Positions 6,824-15,218 of a DNA stretch of 17,434 nucleotides are shown in pieces (within the stretch, counting starts at the first letter, position 1; every line of letters begins with the position of its first letter). This DNA is from JBFGCT01 sp041581055 (lineage in GTDB: Bacteria; Actinomycetota; Acidimicrobiia; Acidimicrobiales; Ilumatobacteraceae): contig JBFGCT010000079.1 in the NCBI GenBank assembly GCA_041581055.1, forward strand, positions 1 through 17,434. The letters are read 5' to 3'. Below the pieces are notes generated by a model. That model ran no database searches, was not told where the DNA came from, and saw nothing but the letters and a program-made list of their open reading frames with translations. Position numbers and translations under genes: made by a program.

Positions 6824-8313
6824 ACCGCCAGATCCGGCAGCTCGCGGCGGGGCTGATCCTCTGCTACGTGGCGCTGTTCGTCGCGCTGAACTTCTGGCAG
6901 GTCGGCCGCAAGGAGGAGCTCGACGCGCGGTTCGACAACACGCGGGCCGTCCTGCGCGAGTTCAACAAGCCGCGCGGGCCGATCGTCACCGCCGACGGCG
7001 TCGTCGTCGCCCACTCGCTGGCCAACCCGCCCGACTCGCGGTTCGACTACCGGCGCGAGTACCCGTCCGGCGACCTGCTGTCGAACGTGACCGGGTACTA
7101 CACCCTCTCGTTCGGGGCGACGCAGGTCGAGCGCCAGCACGGCGACGTGCTGACCGGGACGACCGCCGCCCAGCAGGTGCGCAGCCTCGGCGACCTGCTC
7201 GGCGGCGACGTCGACAGCTCGGGGTCGGTGCAGCTCACGCTGCGTCACGACGCGCAGAACGCGGCGCGCTTCTTCCTCGGCGGGCGGGAGGGCTCGGTCG
7301 TCGTCGTCGAGGTCGAGACCGGGGCGATCGTCGCGATGTGGAGCAACCCGTCCTACGACCCGAACACGTTCGTCAACCAGGACTTCGAGGTCGCCCGCGA
7401 GGTGATCAGCGAGCTGCAGGAGGCCGACGGCAACCCGCTGCTCGCCAACGCCTACCAGGAGCGGTACATGCCGGGGTCGACGTTCAAGATGATCACGACC
7501 GGCATCGGGTTGGAGACCGGCGCGCTCACGCTCGCCTCGCAGTTCGACCGCGTGCGCGAGTGGGTGCCGCCGCAGACCGACGACCCGATCCAGAACTACC
7601 GCGGCAGCCAGTGCGGCGGCGACCTCGCCGAGGTCTTCCGCCGGAGCTGCAACATCCCGTTCGCCCAGACCGCGGTCGCCCTCGGCCCGGCGGCGATGAT
7701 CGAGGGAACCCGCAACTGGGGTCTCGACGAGGAGCTGCCGATCGACCTCCCCCGCCCGGCGGGGAGCACGTTCGGCAACACGTCCGACCTCGACCAGAAC
7801 CTGCCCCTGCTCGCCATCCGCGGCTTCGGTCAGAACGAGGACCAGATGGTCCCGCTGCACATGGCGCTCGTCGGCGGGGCGATCGCCAACGGCGGGCGGA
7901 TGATGAAGCCGTACGCCGTCGCCGCCACGTTCGACCACGGTGGCCGAGTCCTCGACCAGACCCGGCCGGAGGTCTGGAAGACGCCGCTCTCGCCGCAGAA
8001 CGCGTCGATCATCTCCGACCTGATGGTCGGCGTCGCGCAGAGCGGCACGGCGAGCTGCTGCATCGGCCTGAACGGCGGGGTTCCGGTCGCCGCCAAGACC
8101 GGCACCGCCGACCTCGGGCTCGGCGGCGGCGTCGACCTGGTGCACGCCTGGATCGTCGCCTTCGCCCCCGCCGACGCCCCGAAGTACGCGGTGGCGGTCG
8201 TTTTGACCGACCTCGAGTCGACGCCGGCCGAGGCGGCGACCGGCGGGCGGCTGGCCGGCCCGGTCGCCAAGGGCGTGCTCGACTTCCTGCTCACCGGCGA
8301 TGGCGCCGGCTGA
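6820..8313 (+). CDS. pbpA: PbpA: class B penicillin-binding protein (transpeptidase)
   Basis: This 497-residue protein has one N-terminal membrane helix (about 9-27), a PBP dimerisation-like region (about 45-135) and a transpeptidase domain (about 155-490). Active-site motifs are S220-T-F-K223 (in PGSTFK), S276-C-N278 and K426-T-G428. It crosslinks peptidoglycan stem peptides, using glycan made by the SEDS partner encoded directly upstream. The length and context match the mycobacterial PbpA group. The start is the GTG at 6820, overlapping the SEDS stop by 4 bp. The same frame stays open far upstream only because of base composition. Cys267 of the family-typical region and a Cys-Cys pair (413-414) are present; their role is unknown. 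Confidence 0.95.
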   Translation: MNRQIRQLAAGLILCYVALFVALNFWQVGRKEELDARFDNTRAVLREFNKPRGPIVTADGVVVAHSLANPPDSRFDYRREYPSGDLLSNVTGYYTLSFGATQVERQHGDVLTGTTAAQQVRSLGDLLGGDVDSSGSVQLTLRHDAQNAARFFLGGREGSVVVVEVETGAIVAMWSNPSYDPNTFVNQDFEVAREVISELQEADGNPLLANAYQERYMPGSTFKMITTGIGLETGALTLASQFDRVREWVPPQTDDPIQNYRGSQCGGDLAEVFRRSCNIPFAQTAVALGPAAMIEGTRNWGLDEELPIDLPRPAGSTFGNTSDLDQNLPLLAIRGFGQNEDQMVPLHMALVGGAIANGGRMMKPYAVAATFDHGGRVLDQTRPEVWKTPLSPQNASIISDLMVGVAQSGTASCCIGLNGGVPVAAKTGTADLGLGGGVDLVHAWIVAFAPADAPKYAVAVVLTDLESTPAEAATGGRLAGPVAKGVLDFLLTGDGAG

Positions 8314-8395
8314 CGGCACGACCGGGCCCCTGCCAGCGCCCCAACCCGGCGCCCGGACCCTTGACAGGCGGCGGACCGTGACGGCTCAACCCGAC

Positions 8396-8445
8396 CTACC
8401 CATCGGTAGCATGGAGCGCCGCCCGTCCACCGGACCGGGCAGAGG
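8396..8445 (+). promoter_or_regulatory. Upstream region of pknB: inverted repeat, TAGCAT and AGAGG
   Basis: The 138-bp gap after pbpA holds a CTACC-N4-GGTAG inverted repeat (8396-8409). It overlaps a TAGCAT hexamer (8407-8412) that could be a -10 box. AGAGG (8441-8445) lies 6 bp before the GTG start and is a plausible ribosome site. A separate promoter for pknB, possibly with an operator at the inverted repeat, would explain the gap in an otherwise overlapping operon. No -35 hexamer at the right distance is convincing. Confidence 0.35.
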
Positions 8446-8451
8446 TACTCA

Positions 8452-10554
<2,103 letters not shown>

Positions 10555-10560
10555 CCGAAC

Positions 10561-10574
10561 CGGCGGGCCCGCCG
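10561..10574. terminator. GC-rich palindrome between convergent pknB and trpG/pabA
   Basis: CGGCGGGCCCGCCG is a perfect palindrome in the 35-bp gap between the converging 3' ends. It could act as a bidirectional hairpin, but no T-run follows on either strand. A factor-independent terminator is therefore uncertain. Confidence 0.35.
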
Positions 10575-10589
10575 ACCCCGGCGCCGTCG

Positions 10590-11177
10590 TCAGGCGGCCG
10601 GCGCCGTGCGGGCGAGGAAGGTCCGCAGCAGGTCGTGCCCGGTGGCGGTCAGGATGCTCTCGGGATGGAACTGCACGCCTTCGACGTCGAGCTCGCGGTG
10701 GCGGACGCCCATCACCACGCCGTCGGGCGTGCGGGCGGTGACCTCGAGCACGTCGGGGATCGAGTCGGGCCGCAGGGTGAGCGAGTGGTACCGGGTGGCG
10801 GTGAGCGGCGAGGGGAGCCCGGCGAACACGCCGTGGCCGGTGTGTTCGATCGGCGACGTCTTGCCGTGCATCAGCTCCGGCGCCCCGACCACCGCCGCGC
10901 CGTACACGTGCCCGATCGCCTGGTGCCCGAGGCACACGCCGAGCAACGGCGTGCGCGTCGCGGCGAACGCGGTGACCGCGGCGCAGATGATGCCGCTCCG
11001 CTCGGGCCGGCCGGGGCCGGGTGAGAGGACCACCGCGTCGGGGGCCAGCGCCAGCGCGTCGGGCACCGTGATCTCGTCGTTGCGCACCACGACCGGGTCG
11101 GCGCCCAGCTCGCCGAGGTACTGGACGAGGTTGTACACGAAGCTGTCGTAGCTGTCGATCACGAGCACGCGCGGCAC
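10590..11177 (-). CDS. trpG: Glutamine amidotransferase subunit (anthranilate/aminodeoxychorismate synthase component II)
   Basis: This 195-residue class I glutamine amidotransferase has nucleophile Cys82 in GVCLGHQ and the His171/Glu173 pair in QFHPES. The N-terminal VLVIDSYDSFVYNLVQYLGE and SPGPGRPE motifs are typical of TrpG/PabA. It supplies ammonia from glutamine to a chorismate-using partner for tryptophan or folate synthesis. No partner subunit gene lies in the window, so TrpG and PabA cannot be separated; many actinobacteria share one subunit. The same gene sits beside pknB in mycobacteria. I chose the GTG at 11177: GATACT lies 6 bp upstream, implying a leaderless mRNA. A GTG seven codons earlier is possible but would lie upstream of that -10 box. 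Confidence 0.94.
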   Translation of the reverse strand: MPRVLVIDSYDSFVYNLVQYLGELGADPVVVRNDEITVPDALALAPDAVVLSPGPGRPERSGIICAAVTAFAATRTPLLGVCLGHQAIGHVYGAAVVGAPELMHGKTSPIEHTGHGVFAGLPSPLTATRYHSLTLRPDSIPDVLEVTARTPDGVVMGVRHRELDVEGVQFHPESILTATGHDLLRTFLARTAPAA

Positions 11178-11183
11178 GGCTGC

Positions 11184-11189
11184 AGTATC
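11184..11189 (-). promoter_or_regulatory. Candidate leaderless -10 box for trpG/pabA
   Basis: GATACT on the minus strand is followed by 6 bp and then the GTG at 11177. The transcription start would fall at or next to the start codon. No Shine-Dalgarno precedes this GTG. Confidence 0.45.
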
Positions 11190-11252
11190 GCCGCTCACGC
11201 GGGCAGATCGCACAACAGTTCGCAGCATGTCTCGGCGCGCGCTCGCATCACC

Positions 11253-11258
11253 TATGCT
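11253..11258 (+). promoter_or_regulatory. Candidate -10 box for crgA
   Basis: TATGCT is followed by 9 bp and then the ATG at 11268, giving a leader of only about 0-3 nt. It lies back to back with the trpG/pabA promoter on the other strand. No clear -35 hexamer is present. Confidence 0.45.
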
Positions 11259-11267
11259 TCCAACCCG

Positions 11268-11579
11268 ATGGGACCCCCGAAGCGAAAGACGGGTGGGGGA
11301 CGAGTGACTGCGAAGGGCACCCGGCCGGGTGATCGCAGCGGATCGTCGCCGAACACCGACACGCACGGCGTCGCCGCGTCCTCGCGGTACACGCCGAAGT
11401 CGACCCGCCGCCAACTCGTCCCGCCGAACTGGATCCCGGTGATCATGCTCGTGTTGCTGATCGGTGGCGGCCTGCTGATCATGGCCCGTTATCTCGTGTT
11501 CACCGAGACGAACCTGCCGACGTTGTTCGGGCTGGCGATGATCCTCGGCGGGCTGTACGCGGCCACCAAATGGCAGTGA
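11268..11579 (+). CDS. crgA: CrgA-like cell division protein
   Basis: This 103-residue protein has a basic, Gly/Ser/Thr-rich cytoplasmic N-terminus, two membrane helices (about 55-74 and 84-101) and a very short C-terminus ending KWQ. Length, topology and location beside trpG and pknB match CrgA (Rv0011c type), which bridges FtsZ, FtsQ, FtsI and wall synthases at the septum. The start at 11268 preserves the PKRK-like N-terminus typical of the family. A second in-frame GTG at 11304, preceded by a G-rich run, is an alternative that would remove 12 residues. The gene is divergent from trpG/pabA and ends 134 bp before a converging gene. Confidence 0.9.
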   Translation: MGPPKRKTGGGRVTAKGTRPGDRSGSSPNTDTHGVAASSRYTPKSTRRQLVPPNWIPVIMLVLLIGGGLLIMARYLVFTETNLPTLFGLAMILGGLYAATKWQ

Positions 11580-11644
11580 CGCCGACACTTGATTCTCCGC
11601 CGTGACCCGCGCCTGACCGGCCGGCGGCGGCCTGGTTCTCACCC

Positions 11645-11706
11645 TGTGGGAAACTGGAATGACATCGATGTGGTTTCACCCAGGTTTATCCACAGTCTGT
11701 GGGGAA
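11645..11706. promoter_or_regulatory. Cluster of DnaA-box-like 9-mers in a convergent intergenic gap
   Basis: A perfect consensus DnaA box, TTATCCACA, lies at 11686-11694 on the plus strand. Two minus-strand 7/9 matches flank it: TTCCCCACA at 11698-11706 and TTTCCCACA at 11645-11653. A weaker site lies at 11669-11677. The 11690-11702 stretch is an exact palindrome (CCACAG-T-CTGTGG), and 11644-11658 is an imperfect inverted copy of the 11680-11695 region. ACATCGATGT (11662-11671) is another palindrome between them. The stretch is visibly richer in A/T than its surroundings. It could bind DnaA as part of an origin, an origin-linked titration site or a regulatory site. Too few boxes are present to call it oriC. 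Confidence 0.5.
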
Positions 11707-11713
11707 CCTGCGA

Positions 11714-11980
11714 TCAGTCGTAGAGCGGCGCGACCTCGGTCATGTCCTCGAGACAGTGCCGCGGGGGCGGCGGATCGTCATCGGGGGCCATCGTCAGCTT
11801 CAACTCCACCCCACAGACATCGCACCGATAGCGCCGGTTCACCTTGCGCAGCTCCCCGCTCGGGGGCGGCTCGGGCGGCATCGACGTCATGCCCCGCAGC
11901 AGGGCGATCCCGGTTTTCCACAGGACGTAGCCGAACAGCACGCCGAATCCAACCCAGATGATGGTCGCGGCGGCCGGCAC
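11714..11980 (-). CDS. Small membrane protein with C-terminal zinc-ribbon-like motif
   Basis: This 88-residue protein of unknown function has one N-terminal membrane helix (about 5-27). A Pro-rich linker and a cytosolic C-terminal segment follow, with C53-x-x-C56 (in YRCDVCGVEL) and, after an acidic Asp/Pro stretch, R74-H75-C76. The three cysteines and the histidine could form a zinc ribbon. The start is a GTG. It has no Shine-Dalgarno but has TAGATT 6 bp upstream. It converges on crgA across the DnaA-box gap, and its other neighbour is the MarR gene 95 bp upstream on the same strand. No function is proposed. Confidence 0.8.
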   Translation of the reverse strand: MPAAATIIWVGFGVLFGYVLWKTGIALLRGMTSMPPEPPPSGELRKVNRRYRCDVCGVELKLTMAPDDDPPPPRHCLEDMTEVAPLYD

Positions 11981-11986
11981 CGGGTC

Positions 11987-11992
11987 AATCTA
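11987..11992 (-). promoter_or_regulatory. Candidate leaderless -10 box for the zinc-ribbon protein
   Basis: TAGATT on the minus strand is followed by exactly 6 bp and then the GTG at 11980. No ribosome-binding site lies in between. Confidence 0.5.
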
Positions 11993-11994
11993 CC

Positions 11995-12020
11995 GGCGGC
12001 CGCGCCCGTCGTCGGCCGCC
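11995..12020 (-). terminator. Inverted repeat downstream of the MarR gene
   Basis: GGCGGCC (11995-12001) and GGCCGCC (12014-12020) form a 7-bp stem with a 12-nt loop. It lies 55-80 bp past the MarR stop and just upstream of the next promoter on the same strand. No T-run follows, so it may be a weak terminator or simply GC-rich sequence. Confidence 0.28.
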
Positions 12021-12075
12021 CACACCCGCCCCACGCGGTCGGCGAGCCGGGCGAGTCACCCGCCCGCACCCGCCC

Positions 12076-12546
12076 TCAGTGGTCGGCGAGCCCGGGGTCG
12101 GTGTCGTCGACCGGGGTCAGCAGGTCGACGATCTCCTGGAGCTGCGCCACGCGCTCGTCGTCGAGGTGGACGCCGAATTGCGTCTGCAGCGCCCGCCGGT
12201 AGGTGACGTTCATCTCCCGCCAAAGCCGGCGCCCGGCGCGCGTGAGCTCGACGGACACGGCGCGGTGGTCGGCCTCGTCGACGCGCCGGTGGCGGGCGAC
12301 CCACCCCTCCTCCTCCAGCCGGTCGAGCCGCCGGCTCACGCTCGACGGGGGCAACCGGAGGTCGAGCGCCACGTCGAGCGGGCGGGCCTCGCCACCGAGG
12401 CGTTGGAGCGCGGCCAGCACGTCGAACCACCCGAGCGTGATGTCCCAGTCGGCGCGCAGCTCGTCGGTCAGCTCCCGCTCGATCTGGCCCGTCAGCGCCT
12501 GCAGCTCGCGCCAGGCCTTGACCCGGGTGGCGTCGAGCCGCGGCAT
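12076..12546 (-). CDS. MarR family transcriptional regulator
   Basis: This 156-residue protein has the MarR winged-helix layout. An N-terminal helix is followed by FDVLAALQRLGGEARPLDVA, a recognition helix region LPPSSVSRRLDRLEEEGWV (65-83), and a wing with the family-typical D-x-R pattern (VDEADHRAVSVELTRAG, 89-105). C-terminal dimerisation helices follow. MarR proteins bind palindromic operators as dimers and are released by small ligands. Its ATG lies 3 bp after the aminotransferase stop, so it is co-transcribed and probably translated by reinitiation. It may control that operon or a neighbour; the ligand is unknown. Confidence 0.93.
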   Translation of the reverse strand: MPRLDATRVKAWRELQALTGQIERELTDELRADWDITLGWFDVLAALQRLGGEARPLDVALDLRLPPSSVSRRLDRLEEEGWVARHRRVDEADHRAVSVELTRAGRRLWREMNVTYRRALQTQFGVHLDDERVAQLQEIVDLLTPVDDTDPGLADH

Positions 12547-12549
12547 CGC

Positions 12550-13794
12550 TCAGCCCGTGGCGCGCATCGCCGACTCGAACGCCGCCAGCGCCTCGGCCAC
12601 CTCGTCGGCGGTCACGATCAGCGGCGGCATCCAGCGGATCGTGCGGCGCCGCGTGCCGGCCGTCATCAGGATCACCTTGCTCTCGGTCAGGCAGTGCTCG
12701 ACGATCGCCGCCGGCCGCTCGGCGCTGCTGAACTCCGTGGCGACCATCAGCCCCCGGCCGCGCACGTGGCGCAGCGCGTCGTCGAGCTGCTGCAGGTCGC
12801 GGAGGCCGTCGATCAGCTGGGTGCCGCGGGCGACGACATTGTCGAGGAAGCCCGGCTGGGTCAGCACGTCGATCGTCGCCAGCGCCGCGGCGCAGGCGAT
12901 CGGGTTGCCGTTCGACGAGCCGCCGTGGCTCCCCGGCGTCCAGCGATCGTCGATCTCGCGCCGTGTGCCGAGCGCGGCGAACGGGAAGCCCGACGCGATG
13001 CCTTTGGCCATGCAGAGCATGTCCGCCTCGACGGCGTGGGACTCCATCGCGAACATCTTCCCGGTGCGCCCGAATCCGCTCTGGGTCTCGTCGGCCACGA
13101 ACAGGATGCCGTGGTCACGGCATCGCCGCGCCAGCCCTTCGATGAACGCCGCCGGCGTCGGGATGTAGCCCCGCTCCCCGATCACGGGCTCGATGACGAT
13201 CGCCGCGATCTCGCTCGGCACGGCCTGCGTCGCGAACAGCCGATCGAGGCCGGCCAGCGCCCTCGTGATCTCGGTCTCCTGGTCGGACACGTGCGGGTCG
13301 GGAAACGGCGCCACGAACACCCCGCCCGGAAGCGGCGAGTAGCCCGCCCGGTCGATCGCCCGCGACGTCGACATCGCCAGCGTCAGGTGGGTGCGACCGT
13401 GGAACGCGCCGTCGAAGACGACGATGTTGGGCCGGCCCGTCGCCTGCTTGGCGAGCTTGACCGCGGTCTCGATGATCTCGTCGCTCGAGTTGGCGAAGAA
13501 GAACGTGTCGATCGGCCGCGGTGTGATCTCGGCGAGCCGGTCGGCGAGCGGATCGAGGACGTCGTGGGTGTAGACGTTGACCTGGGCGTGCACGAACTTG
13601 GCCGCCTGCTCCGAGATCGCCTGCACGACCTTGGGGTGAGAGTGACCGGTCGACGCCGCGGCGATCCCCGCCGTGAAGTCGAGGTACTCGTTGTTGTTGA
13701 CGTCGACGACGCGGCAGCCGTAGCCGCGCACGACCCGCAAATCGGTCACCATCGCCCAGACGTTGGACAGATGCGCACCGGGGGCTGAGGCCAT
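12550..13794 (-). CDS. Class III PLP-dependent aminotransferase (4-aminobutyrate aminotransferase-like)
   Basis: This 414-residue fold-type I aminotransferase has the class III signature ending at the PLP-binding Lys264 (MAKGIASGFP). Asp235 in LFVADETQSGFGRTG and the GAFHGRTHLTLAMS segment (129-142) also fit GabT/ArgD-type enzymes that transfer the omega-amino group of GABA-like substrates. One oddity: the phosphate-binding loop reads NSSDEIIETA (102-111) where the family usually has NSG(A/S/T)EA. The start ATG has no Shine-Dalgarno but TAGGCT lies 6 bp upstream. The next gene, a MarR regulator, follows after 3 bp. The exact substrate cannot be assigned from the sequence. Confidence 0.93.
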   Translation of the reverse strand: MASAPGAHLSNVWAMVTDLRVVRGYGCRVVDVNNNEYLDFTAGIAAASTGHSHPKVVQAISEQAAKFVHAQVNVYTHDVLDPLADRLAEITPRPIDTFFFANSSDEIIETAVKLAKQATGRPNIVVFDGAFHGRTHLTLAMSTSRAIDRAGYSPLPGGVFVAPFPDPHVSDQETEITRALAGLDRLFATQAVPSEIAAIVIEPVIGERGYIPTPAAFIEGLARRCRDHGILFVADETQSGFGRTGKMFAMESHAVEADMLCMAKGIASGFPFAALGTRREIDDRWTPGSHGGSSNGNPIACAAALATIDVLTQPGFLDNVVARGTQLIDGLRDLQQLDDALRHVRGRGLMVATEFSSAERPAAIVEHCLTESKVILMTAGTRRRTIRWMPPLIVTADEVAEALAAFESAMRATG

Positions 13795-13800
13795 CCGGGG

Positions 13801-13806
13801 AGCCTA
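13801..13806 (-). promoter_or_regulatory. Candidate leaderless -10 box for the aminotransferase-MarR operon
   Basis: TAGGCT on the minus strand is followed by 6 bp and then the ATG at 13794. This suggests the operon has its own leaderless promoter rather than reading through from the flavoprotein gene 68 bp upstream. Confidence 0.5.
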
Positions 13807-13862
13807 GGCGTCGGGACCAGCCGACCCTGTCGCCGTGACGGTGAACGGTCGCCGCCGGGCCG

Positions 13863-15113
13863 CTACGGGCGGGGCGCGCTCGTCACCTCGGCGGCGACGG
13901 TCAGCGCGTCGTCCCAGCCGAGCTGGTCGAGCAGCGCGCCACGCATCTTCATCACCCAGCGCGGCGCGTTGAGGCCGAGCACCCCGCGGAGGCGGCCCGC
14001 CCGACCGTAGAGCGCGAGGAACGTGCCGTCCTCGACGCGACCGGCGACCACGAGGGCGTCGTCGTCGGGACCGGCGTGGCCGAGGAACTGGATGCGGTGC
14101 GCGTACTGATCGCTCCAGAAGAAGGGGACCGCGGCGAACGGTTCCGGCGTCTCGCCCCGACTCGTCCTGAGCAGGTTGCGCGCCGCGTGCTCGCCCTGCT
14201 CGGCGGCGTTCGTCCAGTGTTCGACCCGCATCTCCTCGTCGAACAGCGGGTTCACCCACCGCGCGACGTCGCCGGCGGCGTACACCCCCGGGGCGACGGA
14301 GCCGTCGGCCGTCCGCGCCGCCAAGTCGCTTCCGCACACCACCCCGTCACGCAACTCGAGACCGCTGCCGTCGAGCCACCCCACCGCCGGCGCGACACCG
14401 ATCCCGACCACGACCACGTCGGCGCGGACCAACTCGCCGCCGGCGAGCAGCACGCCGGGCTCGACGAGCCGCTCGATCCCGACGCCACAGCGGAGCGCCA
14501 CGCCCTCGGCCTCGTGCAGCGCGCCGATCGCCCGGCCCATGTCGGCGCCGACGGCGCGGGTCAGCGGGGCCGGCGCCAGTTCGAGCACGGTGACCGCGTT
14601 GCCGCGCTGGCGCGCCGTGGCCGCGACCTCGAGGCCGATGAACCCGGCGCCGATCACGACCACCGAGCGGTCGCCGTCGCCGAGCCGGCGGCGCAGCCGC
14701 AGCGCGTCGTCGAGCGTCCGCAGCTCGTGGACGTCGGGGTGGCCGCCATCGTCGGGCAGGCGCCGGCAGGCCGCGCCCGTGGCGATCACGAGGCCGTCGT
14801 ACCCGAGCGTCGCGCCGTCAGCGAGGTGGACCTCGCGATCGCCGATGTCGAGCCCGGTCGCGGCCTCGCCGAGCCGCCAGTCGACGTCGAGCTCGTCGAA
14901 CGCGTCGGCCTTGCGGAGCACGACGCGGTCCGGCTCCCACTCGCCGAGGAGCAGCTTCTTGGAGAGCGGAGGGCGGTCGTACGGTCGATGGGGTTCGGCG
15001 CCGACCACGGTGACCGCGCCCTCGAACCCGTCGGCGCGCAACGTCTCAGCGGCGCGCAACCCCGCCAGCGACGCGCCGACGATGACGACCCGGTTGATGT
15101 GGCTCCCGTTCAC
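13863..15113 (-). CDS. FAD/NAD(P)-dependent oxidoreductase, ferredoxin/rubredoxin reductase type
   Basis: This 416-residue flavoprotein has two Rossmann motifs: VIVGASLAGLRAAE (10-23) for FAD and VVIGAGFIGLEVA (152-164) for NAD(P)H. The FAD-binding VYAAGDVA (277-284, D282) is present. The PYDRPPLSK segment (44-52) and the C-terminal reductase domain (about 325-405, FFWSDQYAHRIQFLG) are typical of reductases that pass electrons from NADH to ferredoxin or rubredoxin for P450s or ring dioxygenases. No ferredoxin or oxygenase gene is adjacent, so the partner is unknown. The GTG start at 15113 overlaps by 4 bp (GTGA) the stop of an upstream 15-codon ORF that may couple its translation. The stop is TAG, unlike the TGA used by its neighbours. 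Confidence 0.94.
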   Translation of the reverse strand: MNGSHINRVVIVGASLAGLRAAETLRADGFEGAVTVVGAEPHRPYDRPPLSKKLLLGEWEPDRVVLRKADAFDELDVDWRLGEAATGLDIGDREVHLADGATLGYDGLVIATGAACRRLPDDGGHPDVHELRTLDDALRLRRRLGDGDRSVVVIGAGFIGLEVAATARQRGNAVTVLELAPAPLTRAVGADMGRAIGALHEAEGVALRCGVGIERLVEPGVLLAGGELVRADVVVVGIGVAPAVGWLDGSGLELRDGVVCGSDLAARTADGSVAPGVYAAGDVARWVNPLFDEEMRVEHWTNAAEQGEHAARNLLRTSRGETPEPFAAVPFFWSDQYAHRIQFLGHAGPDDDALVVAGRVEDGTFLALYGRAGRLRGVLGLNAPRWVMKMRGALLDQLGWDDALTVAAEVTSAPRP

Positions 15114-15157
15114 GATGAGCCCGGGCCCGTCGGCGTTGGGTCGATTCCCGCGATCAC
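15110..15157 (-). CDS. Putative leaderless 15-codon mini-ORF coupled to the oxidoreductase
   Basis: A GTG at 15157 lies 6 bp after a TACCGT -10-like box and opens a 15-codon frame, VIAGIDPTPTGPGSS. Its TGA (15110-15112) overlaps the oxidoreductase GTG as GTGA. The main gene has no Shine-Dalgarno of its own, so ribosomes loading on this leaderless frame could reinitiate there. The peptide itself resembles nothing I recognise and may matter only as a translational lead-in. Confidence 0.4.
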   Translation of the reverse strand: MIAGIDPTPTGPGSS

Positions 15158-15163
15158 AGCGCA

Positions 15164-15169
15164 ACGGTA
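15164..15169 (-). promoter_or_regulatory. Candidate -10 box for the mini-ORF/oxidoreductase unit
   Basis: TACCGT on the minus strand, then 6 bp, then GTG at 15157. The geometry matches the other leaderless candidates in the window. Confidence 0.42.
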
Positions 15170-15181
15170 CCCACGGGGGTT

Positions 15182-15205
15182 CCCGCCGCCCCGATCGTCG
15201 GCGGG
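15182..15205. promoter_or_regulatory. Inverted repeat between divergent promoters (possible operator)
   Basis: CCCGCCG (15182-15188) and CGGCGGG (15199-15205) form a perfect 7-bp inverted repeat with a 10-bp spacer. The spacer contains the CGATCG palindrome. It sits between the oppositely oriented -10 candidates of the oxidoreductase unit and the hotdog protein. A shared operator is possible; GC-rich chance pairing is the alternative. Confidence 0.3.
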
Positions 15206-15211
15206 TAGTTT
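15206..15211 (+). promoter_or_regulatory. Candidate leaderless -10 box for the hotdog protein
   Basis: TAGTTT is followed by 7 bp and then the ATG at 15219. No Shine-Dalgarno is present. Confidence 0.5.
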
Positions 15212-15218
15212 GCGCGCC

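Noticed and set aside
8361..8366. Exact TTGACA hexamer upstream of pknB as a -35 box
   Set aside because: No -10-like hexamer lies 15-19 bp downstream. The nearest good one (TAGCAT at 8407) is 40 bp away.
11645..11706. Calling the DnaA-box cluster oriC outright
   Set aside because: Only one perfect box, about 130 bp of gap, and no dnaA or dnaN in the window. Kept as a candidate DnaA-binding cluster.
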